Shown in pieces: positions 1 to 12,884 of a DNA stretch of 64,000 nt; position 1 is the first letter of the stretch, and each line of letters begins with the position of its first letter. The notes beneath the pieces are model-generated. The model was not told the origin of the DNA, searched no databases, and worked only from the letters and a program-made list of their open reading frames with translations. Source of the DNA: Gigaspora rosea (Eukaryota > Glomeromycota > Glomeromycetes > Diversisporales > Gigasporaceae); the NCBI GenBank assembly GCA_003550325.1, contig QKWP01000644.1, positions 9,107-73,106 on the forward strand, read 5' to 3'. The translations under genes were made by a program, and so were the position numbers.

Positions 1-1059
1 TGGTCAAAATACTGTATAATCGTTAAAGATCTGTTAATTGTTATATATCAGTTCAAATAATTATGATTATAATCAATTTGTAGATATATTACAATTTAAT
101 ATAAAAATGATATATATTGATTAAGATATATATCGATTTTTAATCGGTTAATCAATATATATCGTTATTTTTTAATCGATATAAAACGATTAACTGTTAT
201 ATATCAATTAATATCTATACATAAAATTTCTTGATGAATATTGGTATTCATAGGAACAAAATTCACTTCTTTAAAAATATTTAAAATTGTTAAATACAAT
301 CTTATTACTAACTATATATATATTTAACAAACTAGAATTTGTAAATTAGTTAAAGAGATGCTTCAATATGTACATGATATCAAGATAAAATATCATTAGC
401 AAATTTATAGTAGTGAAATTTTTTGAAGATCTTGTGAACCTGTAAAATCTTTTGTCAAACTGCAATATAGTTCAAAATATTTCACAAAAATATTTTTTGA
501 AATATTTTATTTTGAAATAATTTGAAATATTTTTAAAATATTTTAGACCTAAGAAACCAAGCTAGATTAGCATATTTGTAACCTAGATTATATCAAGAGT
601 GTATTGGAAATATTTCAAAATATTTTAAAATTTTGTATAATGTTGACAAATCAGTTTAGTCTTTATAAATTAGATTTTTTTTCAGTTTGTATTTTTTCAG
701 TTTGTTTTTTCTTTTATTTATTTATTTTTTTAATTTTTTCACTTTTTACAAAAAATACTAGTCTTTTGCAAGAAAACCAACAACTATTTAGTACTTTGCA
801 AAAATGTTAATTTGACTTTGTACACCAACTCAACTTAGACTTCTGACACTTTGCAAGAACATACAACTGATTTCTCTAAATTTCCAAGAACACTTTTTTA
901 AAGAAATAATTAAGTTTGGTACAAGTTTTTGCAAGTTTTTTCAAGTTTTTGCAAAGTTTTACTTTATTTATTCTTTGTTTAACATTTTTTGTTTTTGTTT
1001 TTTTTTTTAAATTTTTTTTATCAATTTATTTTATTCTAGCACTTTGCAAGAACATACTA
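1..1059. other. AT-rich intergenic DNA
   Basis: No open frame with coding character is visible. The stretch holds low-complexity TATAT and ATATATCGATT runs (1-210) and repeated phrases such as TTTGCAAGTTTTT around 920-960. The 68-residue open frame near 604-810 is only Phe/Leu/Ile-rich translation of T-runs. Confidence 0.6.
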
Positions 1060-1362
1060 CAGTCAACCCTCTATAAATACAACTCGTAGGAACAAGCCTA
1101 CAATGTGCATTTGAGGAGGTTTGCATTTAGAAAGTGCCAATTAAATTGCAGCTTTAAAATTAGATCATCAAGTTTGTGTAACTTCTACCAAAACTATATA
1201 ACCTATCTTAAATACTAAAATTTGATTGGCCATGTGCATTTAGGGAGGCATTTACAGAATATAAAACGTGCATTTAGCACTAATAACATCTTACGGAATA
1301 GAAAAACATGCATTTAGAGAGGTATTGCATTTATGGAGTTTGCATTTATAGAGGTCTAACTG
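1060..1362. mobile_element. MITE, Tc1/mariner-like, TA target duplication
   Basis: The left end CAGTCAACCCTCTATAAATA and the right end form an inverted repeat of about 21 bp with 3 mismatches. TA lies immediately outside each end (1058-1059 and 1363-1364). The interior repeats the phrase TGCATTTAGAGAGG several times. Non-autonomous: there is no transposase frame. The same end family recurs at 30876-31066 just past the kinase gene. TA duplication and CAGT-type ends are typical of Tc1/mariner/pogo MITEs; the superfamily is an inference. Confidence 0.75.
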
Positions 1363-2265
1363 TAGATTTCTTTAGCAATTTGTAAGAACACTAACACTTA
1401 GAAATGGTTTATTTTATTTTTTTTACTTCTCTAGGAAGTGTTTAGAAAACAATGAAACAAAGGTAATAGTCAAAAAAAAGAAATAGCTGAAGTAAAAATA
1501 ATAGTTAAAACAAAGAAGTGAAAATAATAGCTAACTATGGAGTATATGAAAATAAGTGTGTAGAGCTAGTTTTTTTTATTTTTTCAGTAATAGAATTAGA
1601 TGCAACAAAGTGCAAAAGTAGTTAAAATACTATATATAATATAAAAATAATACTATAAAGAATATATAATATTTAAAATATAATGTATAATAAAAAAGTT
1701 TTACTAAAACGCACCTATAGTGTTTTACATCATGTTATACAAAACTATTAGAATAGCCAATTAAAATTTAAGATCAGATGTAAAAAAAAAATTCGTTTTT
1801 TTGTTTATTTTTTTAAAAAAAACATTTATATCTCAAAATTTTGCTTATGAAACCACCTTTGGGGCTCTAATAAAAAAATTTTCTTGTTAAATTTTGTATA
1901 TATTAATGCCCTTATAAAATCCCAGACCTTATTCTAACCCTAAAGTAATTAAAATTTATTTTTGTTTTGTAAGAATTTTTTTGTTACACAGATTTGCAAA
2001 TCTAATTTACCTATGGTAGTAAAACACCATAAGTGCATTTTATAATAATTGTAATAAAATATATAATATTTATTAAAATATATATTTAAAAAGCACTCTC
2101 CCCATCAATTACTTGTTTGCAAATTTTTTTAAATTAATTATTTAAAAACATCTTATAATTTTAAATTTTATTAAGTTAACTAGGTTACTGCCCCTAAATA
2201 AACTTGTTCTGCTCCCAAAAATACATATTATATTTAAATATTATCGCAAAAGTCTTCAAATTCAT
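1363..2265. repeat. AT-rich DNA; arm of a dispersed inverted repeat
   Basis: No gene seen. About 1550-1720 (containing GCAACAAAGTGCAAAAGTAG) is closely similar, in reverse complement, to about 13690-13860 on the far side of LINE-A. A further stretch near 2040-2090 matches the reverse complement of about 13670-13690. The two are copies of one repeat family in opposite orientation, or the arms of an element into which LINE-A inserted. Confidence 0.5.
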
Positions 2266-2646
2266 TAAGTAAAGGCCTTTTGGCCTAAAATTGTATGCTC
2301 TTCAAAATATATACAAAACAGTCTTCTTAATCTATTTTGCAAACTTAGAAAAAGTTGAAAAGCACTTTTTTCTAGTTATAACAAGCTGTGTTCTAGGCTT
2401 GTTGCTCTAAAATTAACAGAAATATATTCAAAATACTATTAAATTTTTTAATACACTTTTCTCTTTTTTTCTAAAATTTTTTTACAAAAATTCTATATGC
2501 GATTTTTGTGTAACATAAACACCCCTAAATCGTGCAACCCACATTTTTTAATAGCTTAAAATTAGTGGTTCTCTATTAACTGCACAAATTATTATTTAAT
2601 TTTATACAAAACAAATATTTATTTTTTTTGTAATATTACTTTATTG

Positions 2647-2930
2647 GGGTCGTCTAAAGCTATGTACCCATGTGACATTTTCGTGTAAATCAACCAAACA
2701 GAGTTGTGAAATTTTGTTTAAACAGATTATCCCGAAGAAGTCAAAAACAAAAAAAAATGCAAGAACATAAAAACGGCATTCCAAATCTACCTTGGGCCAT
2801 TAATAAAAAATGCCGAGAAGGTAATTTTACATATATTAGTTCTAATGCTAAACAGTCTTTGATATGAATTTTAACTAAAATTTCAAAAAATCACATGTGT
2901 ACATGGCTTTAGCTATCTCGCTTTATTGTG
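2647..2930. mobile_element. MITE inserted in the LINE-A 5' UTR, Mutator-like ends
   Basis: The inverted ends begin GGGTCGTCTAAAGCTATGTA on the left; the right end is the complementary form with mismatches. CTTTATTG is duplicated outside both ends (2639-2646 and 2931-2938); a ninth base differs. The GGGTCGTYTAAAGC core is shared with the MITE at 13240-13510, so both belong to one family. LINE-C has no insertion at the matching 5' UTR position, which supports the boundaries. The interior has no coding frame. Confidence 0.75.
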
Positions 2931-3140
2931 AAACTTGTGTAACACATGATCTGTATAACACATGACTTGTAACATGTGATTTGTATAACATGTGACCTGT
3001 GTAATCTATACTAATCTTTTTGGTATTACATTATACAAAACAAATTATACCTTTTTGTGAAGCCCTCTTTAATCTCTTTTATATTAACTTATTACTAAAT
3101 ACAAACTATACCTTTTATTACCCCAAATTATACCAATACA

Positions 3141-5664
3141 ATACCAACTTTAACTTCTTCCGAGGAACCTGATAGTTATAACATGGACTATTACTATTCC
3201 AAATATAGAGACCATTATAGTATTGGAATGAATAAAAATAAACCAAGCTCATTAAAAGTTCTTCCACCTAGCTTTAATCCAGAAGCATGTGATATTCAAG
3301 GCACTAAAAAACAATACAACACTATTTCCAAGTTCCAGAGCAACCTACTATTGGCACATGCCATTGCAAAAAATATCATACTAGCTTTACTTCTCAATTT
3401 TACAGAATTAACCATCCAACTAAAATTGGCCAATCTTCAACTCAAACTACAACTACAATCTCTGCCAAAAAATTTAAACAAATCAGTGACGAACTACCAT
3501 CCTCTCCAAATACCAAAACATATAAACAACTAGAATTAAGCTCTGTTGATCCAAAAATATTATTTTCAGGCTTTCAAACAGACAAAACTCCTACTGCAAT
3601 TATTGCCCATTCTCAACACTACTATACATATTATATTTGTAAAATCAAAAATATTCCATATATAGCTACAGAACAATGTAGTCATACTCCAGACTATACT
3701 GTAGCATGTCTCTTTAGAAATTTTTGCATGCTTCACCGAACTTGTACTTCAGGAATTCTTGATATTAAACTCAAACCACTTACTCCTAAAACTCCATTTA
3801 CACTTGAACAAAAAACCTTAATTGTTATCCTTAAACTCCAACAAATGTTTTCTGTGAACAAAAAAGCTTTATACCATTCTTTTCTTCAAAAATTAAAGAC
3901 TCAAACCAGGCCAAAGAAGAAACACAAAAGCCAAAACAATCAAGAGATACTTTTAATGATTTAGACTGGTTCAAAGAATATCCAGTAACACCTGAAATGA
4001 ATACTCTAGCCTACCAAATTCTAGACTTTGTTAAAACCACATCATATTGATGTCTATCCAGGAAAAATTACTAGACCTGCTACTGGCAAAACACCTGAAT
4101 CTAAATTTAATTACAAATACTTAATCAAAGCTATGGCTGGTAAAAGACCTAAATTTCTTACTGATCTTATATATGAATCAATTCTTCTATTGACAAATTA
4201 ATTACAATACCATTTGAGTATATTCATTCAACTTTTGTTAATTGCTTAAAGAGCTTACTACTTCTTTATTTACTTAACTCAACTATCCAAAAATACTTTT
4301 CTCCTACAATTCCATATCTCCCTATTCTATACGTAACCGAAACCAAGTAGCATTGAATCTTGCTCGTCTACATCTTATTTTATATAACAAATACCAAACA
4401 ATCAATGCTAACAAATTCTGTCAAGACTTAAATATACGCTCTATTTATCTTAGACTTCACTACTATATAAGTGAAGATAGCATTAATTTGCTCTCTTTAA
4501 AATTCAAAATGATACCAAATTTAATATTAACATTGCTCTCAATATTCCCAAAAAACAATTTTTACAATCTTTTAAAATCCTTTCACTTAAACTATATTTA
4601 ACAGATCTTAACACATGGTTTGAAAAGTTTTTTGAAACTTATAAACGACAATTTACAAAAATTGACCAAAAGAAAACATACAACTATATTAAATACCAAA
4701 TTGCACTCAAACTTAATGATACATGCAAAGCACTTCTTCCACAAGAATTTAGAATTACAGCTATTAACTCTTTACATAAACGAATTCAACAATGTTTTCA
4801 AGCAGCACTTTATCATATCCATACTTGCAATTTAGAAAATTGCTCTATATTGCCTTCAGATGTTGAGCATAATGTTCAAAACTTATATACATCTTTTTTT
4901 ACAGAATTTTTTGAACATTTTCCAGCTCCTCAAAATCTACCCTCTAAACCCAAATACAATCACCCCACTCTTGACTTTTCAATTTTTAATAAAGAAGCAC
5001 AACATGCTGCTTCATTTCAAAAACGATCACCAATATCTCTATTTCGACAACTAGCTACTAAAACTGAACAACAATTTCTTGAACTCAATAATCTTAACAA
5101 AGAAGAAACCATCAAGCACAACTTAATTCTATTTTTAAAACTTTTTTAATGCATACAATAAGTCTGCAGCTATTAATGACCAAATCAATAACTTAGTCCT
5201 TATAGTGCAATTGGAAAACATTACTGCTAAGCCAATTGATACTGACTTTTTAGCTAGAGTAATAACCTACTTTCATATTCTCAAGGAAGATAAACCATCT
5301 ATTTCATATATTCAAGATGCATATAACAAAAAATTTATCCAGAAGCTCAAAAAATCCTATTTGCCAAATTTAATATCCAATTCAAAAAACCAAGTATCAA
5401 ATCTATCTTTCATAATTCTATTTCAAGTACTAAAATTAATTCCAAAAACAAATCCCCAGTACAACCAAATACTAAAACAACTGACGATTCTACCAACTTA
5501 CAAACCAATCTTCCACTAACCCAACAATCTTCAAATCCATCTGGTGAACTAGATGATGATGTTATTATGTTAGATACAAATTACATAGAAAATAATTCAA
5601 ACTCAAACTCTCATATACAACAAGAATCTTATATTACAATATCTTCATACAATCCTTTTCAATA
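3141..5664 (+). pseudogene. LINE-A ORF1 (gag-like), degenerate
   Basis: ORF1 of the LINE, recognised by similarity to ORF1 of LINE-C. Shared blocks include the N-terminal DYYYS.YRDHYSIG region, a short C-x-C-x-K-Y-H motif (CHCKKYH near 3356) and an Ala-Leu-Asn-Leu-Ala-Arg-rich helical region near 4350. The start codon seen in LINE-C (ATG-CCA-ACA) is ATA-CCA-ACT here at 3141, so the original start is lost. Several frameshifts break the frame, for example near 3534, 3965, 4600 and 4840. The last part ends at TAA 5662-5664. The product would be the RNA-binding partner of ORF2; that role is inferred from LINE biology, since no RRM or zinc knuckle is clearly readable. Confidence 0.7.
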
Positions 5665-5682
5665 AATATTTCTGTAGACCAC

Positions 5683-8600
5683 ATGAATGCAGCCACCACT
5701 TCTGATATAATAATGTTCTCTACTTTTAGTGTGCCATTTTCAGAAGAGAATGATGTAAGTGGACAGGTAGTTAAGTCTATTTACACGGAGGACCATGCTT
5801 ATGACGGCCAGACCCAACGTACAGAACAGGCTATGATATCCTGCGCAGCTGTGAAAACTGAGCTTGAAATGGCGAGCGAGTGCCTCTACAGAAATTAATC
5901 CTAGTACTTCAGATACCATATCATCATGTCATACTGAAGTACCACCCCAATATCATACTCATCTATCATTACCTACACAACAATATAGCTCTAGTTACAC
6001 TATAGGACAAGAAATATACAATGAATATGAATTGTTACTAGACGAATCTGACAAAAATCTCAATACATCAACTATATATACTAATACTATAGAAGAAACA
6101 AATACTGATTCCGATTCAAATTCATCAGAGGTTTATGACCTATCAACATGATACAACAAATTCTTATACTATCACAGATTACAATTATTACCTTCACCAC
6201 AAACTGTTGGCTCCTTCTTAACCTATCTACAAGAGGAATATCCAATGTTTTATTTACAACAGTATATCAGAATCTCTATTAAATTTAGCAGAATCAATTA
6301 TTATTTTCTGGAAGCACATATTTATTTACTACATGAACATATTCTATTCAATCACTTCTTTGTACCTTTTGAGGATTGATTTTAGTCTTTTTAATAAGGT
6401 TCTACTTAAATCAAGTTATCCAATACCAAGAGCTATACCTACAAGTAGCAATTCTAACTTAGAGCAAGTCCTCTCAATTTATCAATATGCACACATAATG
6501 TTCAATGATATAACAACACCTCAAAAGGCTAATGTGGGAACATTATTTTCTCTCACATGATATTCAGATTAGTTGTATTACTGAAACTAAAATATCTTCT
6601 AATAATTCCTCTACCTACTTCATTAAATCCTCACAATTCTTATACTTTTGGGCAAGTACTGATAGCTCCAAAGCAGGTACTGCAATTATAATTTCTAACA
6701 TACTTAGACCACATATTCATAATATTCTTACCTATCCTGGATATGCAGTTGCTATTGATCTCTTCTTTAAACATGACTTTAAATTTAGAATTATATCAGT
6801 TTACTTACCTTCAAATGATTTACAACTTAGTCTAGATATACAAAATAATGTTATTCAATGGATAAACCAATCCCTTAACAATAATATCCAACGTCACCAC
6901 CAAGTGGCAGGTCTAGGGTTCAAATTCCACTGACGACACTTTGAAAAAATAGACCTGTGTTCCGGCAACTGTTTCCTGTCGATCAGTTGGGTACATTACC
7001 TGTAGTCCTTGGTTACCATCTCGAATAGGAGCTTTCGGGTGAAATTGTATCTCATGATACAGACAAATCCAAGGAACCGGGAAAACAGAAACCCATTTGG
7101 CAAAACTGAGTAAGGAGGTAGCAAAGATTTTTGACGGTGCTACCAAAACTGGAATATTTGACCGGAGCTGAAGTACCGGACGTTGTCCTTGGGGACAAGG
7201 TCTACCAACCTGGCCGCTGGAATCGCACCTGAGGAAAAGGACCCATGTTGAGGAATTGGGGACAAGGGGAGAAAAACCATGATGGCACCTAATGCCAAGT
7301 AGATCAACCCTTCTGGGCCAACTGGATTTAAAGTCTGGAAAAACTAGTGAAGAACCGGTAGAAAAGTGATGGTGGGTACCGGGGTTGGAGCGAACCTTAC
7401 AAGGGCAGAAGTAGGTATTGGTAAGAGAACAGTGGTAACCCTGTCTCACAAGTATTGGTCTCGGTCATGGCGATAAGTACTAAAGTGTAGGTGAATACCT
7501 GATATGGGACAGGTACCGCTCTACCAAGTCTCCCGTCGAGGATAACAGAACTGTAAATACCCGGCTAGATCCTAAGGCAACAGATAAGTATCTGGAACTT
7601 GCTGACTGACTTATGTAACAGGCATGTTCTGGTGATACAAGATGGGTTGGCAGGTGGAACATGGATCAGAGGGTTTAAATAGGCAATTTCCGTAGTTGGG
7701 TTGCAGGTATGGCAGCTAGTGTGGAACCCTTGGGTGGACTACTTAAATTAGACACCAAAAGTGTACATGTGGCTAGATGTATCCTCGTCTATGTAACAAA
7801 TGCCAGTATTTCCCCTAGAGGATACCGACAGCCCTAATATCTTGAATAAAATTTCTAAGTCCCAAGGCAGGCACTTAAAAAAAAACAAAAAAAAACAATA
7901 ATATCCAACCAATTATTATAGGAGACTTTAATGCATCTCAAAACAATATATCATTAGCAATTAAATACAAATTGCTCCAATTCCTCCAGTTTAATAATAT
8001 GTATAATCTTGCAGAACATACACAATCATCCTTACCAACTTGGCAAAGTAGCAGATACCAAAGCGCTATTGATTACATTTGGGTACATAATCCTATTCTA
8101 GGATATCTTTCTAAATTTGAATCTGATCAATCCAACACAAGTACTAATAGTGATCATACAATTCTAAGATCAAGATAGTCATTTTCATATGCTCTTTTTA
8201 AAACCAGAAGATATGGTACTAAAACTCATAGAAAAGTCTTTGACTACAAGTCTATGAACTCTGAACAATGGCAAAATTTTTCTGATCAAGTAACCCAAAA
8301 TCTGACTCTAAACCATACTCCACTATCAACAAATACTACAGAATTACTTGAAACAACTTGGCACAAAATTCAAACAAGTATAATTAATGCTGCACTCTAA
8401 CATATTCCCTACAAAAAATTTAAAGTTCACAACTTCCAACAAAATTTCTCACCAAAGCAACTAAACTTCACTACAATTTCAAAAAACTTAGTAATATTCT
8501 TAGACAAATAAAGATTGTAATCAAAAACCAAACTTCTATCCCATTACACCTCAACCAAAACATTAATTATATTAATACTCAATACCAAGTTAATATTCCA

Positions 8601-11600
8601 TTATTACCAACTACACATAACCTATTACCAAACTGGATTTCTAATACAAATCTTGAATGGAAAGCACTATTTCATGCTCGTAATATTGAAAATACTAAAG
8701 AAATAAGACAACAAATTAATAATGCTATTTCTAAAAGATGTAACAAACTTGCCACCAACCCAACTTCTATGATTAATAGTATTCTTAATCGCTATAAAGA
8801 CCCAGTTAAATTCAATAATATTAATACAGATACAAGCACTATTACAGAACCTCATGCTATTAAGGAACATATTCGTAACATTTTTATCAATGAACCCACA
8901 CTTGTAATATTGACTATAATCTTTATAATACTTAATGGAAAGCTGAATATAACCCTAAATCTAATATTAATACTGATTGGTACAATCACATTTTGGAAGA
9001 ATTTACACTTTGCCATTTCCCTAATAACAAAACCTGTAGCCCATCTGGAATTAGTCATGAAATGATTAAGCATACAGTACTCTCTTTTCTTCAAGCTATT
9101 ACAGCTCTCTTTAATAGATATCTTACACAACAATCTATACCTAAACAATAGAAAGAAAGAAGAATTTTTCCTATTTCTAAAAAACCAATTTTTGATAGTG
9201 ATCTTTCAATTACACAACCTATTAGTCTTTTAGAACATATCAAAAAACTTTACACTAAACTCCTTACTAATCATCTTAATCATATTTTTACAAAACACAA
9301 AATTTTATTACCTTATAACTTTATTGCTCTTTCAGGCAATAGTACTTCAATTTCAATTCATATACTTAATAATATTATTGAGAATGAATCATGTAACAGT
9401 TCTCAACTTTGGCTTATATTACAGAATTATGAGCAAAGCTTATGACTCTGTTAATTTTGATCTTTTTTATAAATCTTTGGCTAGAATTCAAATGCCTACT
9501 CAACTTATCAATATACTTATTAATCTTTTATTTGACCGACACAATAGAGTTATTACTAATTTTGGGCTAATTTTTACTTAGTTAAAAATGGTATAGACCA
9601 AGGAGAAACAATAACTTCTCTATTTTGGAGAATTTATTATGATCCTCTTATTCATTATATATCCTCTCATTTTACTGGCTATACACTTACTACATCTTGG
9701 CAAACAAGCCTTTGTACACTATATTTAACTACCAAAAAACTTCATACTTCTTTATCAGTTTTGGCTTATATGGATAATACTTTATGGATTGTCCAATCTA
9801 AAACAGAATTTGAACAAATTATTAATATAGCTACCTCATTTTACCAAATAGCAGATATACAAGTTAATCACCATAAATCCCTATTTATTACCAATAATAA
9901 CTCCAATTACAATATCTCTTTTCTTAACTATAATATACCAAAAATTTCTAAAAAGCAACCATTCAAATTTTTGGGATGTTGGTTTACTTTAGATAACAAA
10001 ATATCTAAACAAATCCAACTTATTCAAGAAGAGGTTTTTCAACTAGTTAATATTGCCAGTACTAAAAAATTACAGATAAACAAATTATATATGTAATTAA
10101 TACTGTAATTATTCCAACACTTAAATATAGAATTCATAATATAGTACTTCCACGTACAATATGTGCTAAAATTTTAGCCAAATATTTAACAGTAGCTAAG
10201 CACAAAGCAAACCTATCATGGTCTATTCCTAATGGTACTATGCTTAATCACCATCTTTATAATATCCATAATATTTGGAACATTCAACTTCAACACCATA
10301 TTACCAACTTTCTTTATAGAATCAATGATTCCTCAATTTTAGGAACAACTACACATATTAGACTACAACAATTACAAAACAATCTTTGGTCAAATACAAA
10401 TATACTTCAACACTCCCAGCCTATTATTGATGGACCTAATAAATATACTACAAACTTCAAAATTATCTAACTTCTTACTCATCTTAATATGCAAATAACT
10501 GCTAATCAAGAAATTATATGGCCAAAAACGATTAGTAATGCACATCAACCAATTGAACCTATCCTTATTCAACATCCACAATATATTCAATTCAAAAAAC
10601 AGCTTAGACATCACAAAATTCTATATCTAGAACAGCTTTGTACTGCTGATAATAGCACTTTACTCTGCTGGCAAGATCTATCACCAAGACTTCACCAAAT
10701 TCCAAAAGGTAGACAACCACTATAGTTCTCATATCTTGAGGATAAGGTTACTTCTCATGGACTTTACCATACTCTACTATCACATTACCAATCTCCTGGT
10801 ATTAATTGCTTTGCTTACAATATAGACTATTTTCCAAAAAAGCTCAAACCATGGCTTCTAACATACCAAGATAACAATATTATTATTGGAAAAATTAGGA
10901 AATATCTGGATGACAAAATAGCATCTATTAGTCATTGGAAAATTAGCTTTGATACCAACCACACCTTATTTTATCCATCCCCAGAAATACAATTTGAATG
11001 CTATTCAAATTGTCATTTAAACTCTAAAAGAAATCCAACATACTTGTACTATTGAAGTTCCAATTATATTTTCTATACAATTTCTTGGTTGATATTCTTC
11101 ACTATCTCATATTAATCTATATGCAAATCTCATAGATTTAATTTGCTCTGCAGCTGTTAAACAGCCATTAACTATACCTCAACTACTTTAATCAATATTA
11201 ATAATGAAATAGTATCTAATATATTTCATCCAAATCAGGCAACTACTACTCTTCAACAAATTGCTCTTAATAATGCTATACAGTACTCCTTTACATTTTA
11301 TACTGATGGCTCAGTCACAGATATTGGCACTGATCGCTGCTCAATGGGCATAGGTTGGCTCCAAATTCTGTTTTACATCAATTCTCAGCATCAATTAAAC
11401 TATGGCCATCCTTTTATAAAGCAGAATTAATAGCTATCTTATTAGCAATCACTACAGTATCACACAATTCTCAAGTTTATATTTTCACAGACTCTCAATC
11501 AATTATCTCCAAATATCAACCGCTAATTACTCTAAACCATGCATCTACAAAACAATTTAAATCCAACTACTGGCCTATATGGCAAACTCCCCATAATATA

Positions 11601-12662
11601 GTCAAATCTTTCAATATTCAACTTAATTTTACTAAAGTTCAAGCACATTCTGATAATCTATTTAACAATATAGCAGATTCACTAGCCAAAAACCACTATA
11701 CTTCATTATCAACTCTGCAGCTCAATTATAATAATATTTATAACCAATTCCATATATTGCAGTGGAATGATTTTTCTATAGAACATCCAACTAGATATCT
11801 TGTTAAGGATATTTGTAAAGCCCACATTATTGATATGGTCTTCACAAAATGCAATAGTGAATAGTCAGGCTTTACTCATTTAATTGACTGGAATTCTACA
11901 TGGAAATACTTCAATTATAACCAAAAAGCTACACACAATATTACTAATTTTAGACCTAACTATCTAAAAGCTTTTAAATGTAAAATGCTTCTTAATGAAC
12001 TACCCTCATATTTCCACTATTACAAAATCTTTCCATACCTTTATACTAACCCTAACTGCTTTCAGTGTAATCAACCTGATTCCTATTTTCATTGGCTTAC
12101 CTGCAATAATTCCTTCCTAATACACAATATTATTCAAAATACTATCCATAATATACTACAAAAGTCCAAACTTGAACTATCTAATCTTGAACTACAAGAA
12201 TTGGAATATAGGCTTGCTAACCATTAAGCCTTTAGCACTTTTCAACCTTCATCCAATCCATATTATATAGAAACAACACTCAAAGGACTTATACCAATAC
12301 CTATAATCCAATCTATTCAAAGCTTCAATATTTTCTATAAAATTGTATTTACTACTATTATTCAAATCTTGCTAGTTATTAATGAACAAATCTATGATCA
12401 AATCTGAATACCCTATTGTTGCAATTTTTCTATTTGGAGGAAAAACCAAAATTTACCTACTCACAATCCTTATACTAACAATAGACAAACTAATACTATC
12501 ACTCTAAACTATATAAATACAAAAATTATACTTATAGCTGTATTTGTAGCCAACTAGATGAATTATATACTTCTCTTAATACATGTTCATCTATTGGACA
12601 AGCAATTAGAAAAATAGATATATGGTCTACTTTTAAAGCCAAATTTAGCACTTCTACTAACT
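5683..12662 (+). pseudogene. LINE-A ORF2: APE endonuclease - RT - RNase H - CCHC, degenerate
   Basis: Domains in order: an N-terminal unknown segment with a conserved GC-richer start (5683-5880). Next comes an APE-type endonuclease (6560-8180) with ITETK (about 6575), GDFNA (about 7921) and an AIDYIW plus SDH tail (8070-8160). The RT follows (about 8900-10200), with PSGISHEMIKH in the fingers, KAYDSV (motif A, about 9437), GIDQGETIT (motif B) and YMDN (motif C, about 9768). RNase H (11290-11720) has YTDGS, KAEL, FTDSQ and a D near ADSLAK. A C-x2-C-x6-H-x4-C knuckle lies at 12059-12105. Motif C reads YMDN rather than YMDD, so an RT catalytic Asp is changed. Stops such as TAG at 8176 and a 1-kb insertion within the endonuclease show it is dead. 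The stop codon used by the other copies before GTGAGTCTTG is AAG here. Confidence 0.85.
6893..7893 (+). mobile_element. 1-kb GC-rich poly-A retroposon (long SINE-like)
   Basis: A block of markedly higher GC sits inside the endonuclease of LINE-A. It is flanked by a perfect 16-bp duplication AACAATAATATCCAAC (6877-6892 and 7894-7909) and ends in an A-rich tail (about 7876-7893). Removing it rejoins the LINE frame in front of GDFNA. These are the hallmarks of target-primed retrotransposition. Near its 5' end, GGTTCAAATTCC (about 6915-6926) resembles a Pol III B box, and a TGGCAGGTCTAGG stretch just before it weakly resembles an A box. No long plus-strand ORF is visible. The 178- and 60-codon minus frames have no recognisable domain and probably reflect GC content. 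Decayed relatives occur at 31370-31815 and 45190-45325. Being trans-mobilised by the LINE is an inference. Confidence 0.8.
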
Positions 12663-12884
12663 ATATTTTAACTATACAAATCAAGGTGAGTCTTGACCAC
12701 TCTAGTAGGTTTAGGTCGCAGATAAAATAGTCCGAGCTTCAATTCTTGCATATAGTTTATTAAATTTTATCAAAGTAATTTGTATAAAGTACAGCTAGTT
12801 TTACAGAAGCAGCTAGTTAAATTATTAATAAAGATAAAAGCAGGACCTCACCTTAATACCAAAAAAAAATAAAACAAAATAAAA

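Larger units (their letters stand above)
2265..12880 (+). mobile_element. LINE-A, full-length degenerate non-LTR retrotransposon
   Basis: The order is 5' UTR, ORF1, ORF2 (APE endonuclease, RT, RNase H, CCHC), then a 3' UTR ending in an A-rich run at about 12870-12880. The 5' boundary is set by similarity to LINE-C: an AAGGCCTTTTGGCC-like start at 2272 matches the reverse complement of 59640-59660. The 3' UTR (12680-12880) matches those of LINE-B and LINE-C. It has a GTGAGTCTTGACCACTCT block and an AATAAAGATAAAAGCA block before the A tail. Many stops and frameshifts make it non-autonomous. It has itself been hit by a MITE (2647-2930) and a 1-kb retroposon (6893-7893). Confidence 0.85.

Noticed and set aside
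6904..6932. A tRNA gene at the start of the retroposon
   Set aside because: Only a B-box-like GGTTCAAATTCC is present; no cloverleaf, anticodon arm or properly spaced A box can be drawn.
6913..7449. 178-codon minus-strand frame inside the GC-rich retroposon
   Set aside because: No recognisable domain, no start context, and the block is a poly-A retroposon in the opposite orientation; the decayed copy at 31370 does not keep the frame. GC-rich DNA yields such frames by chance.
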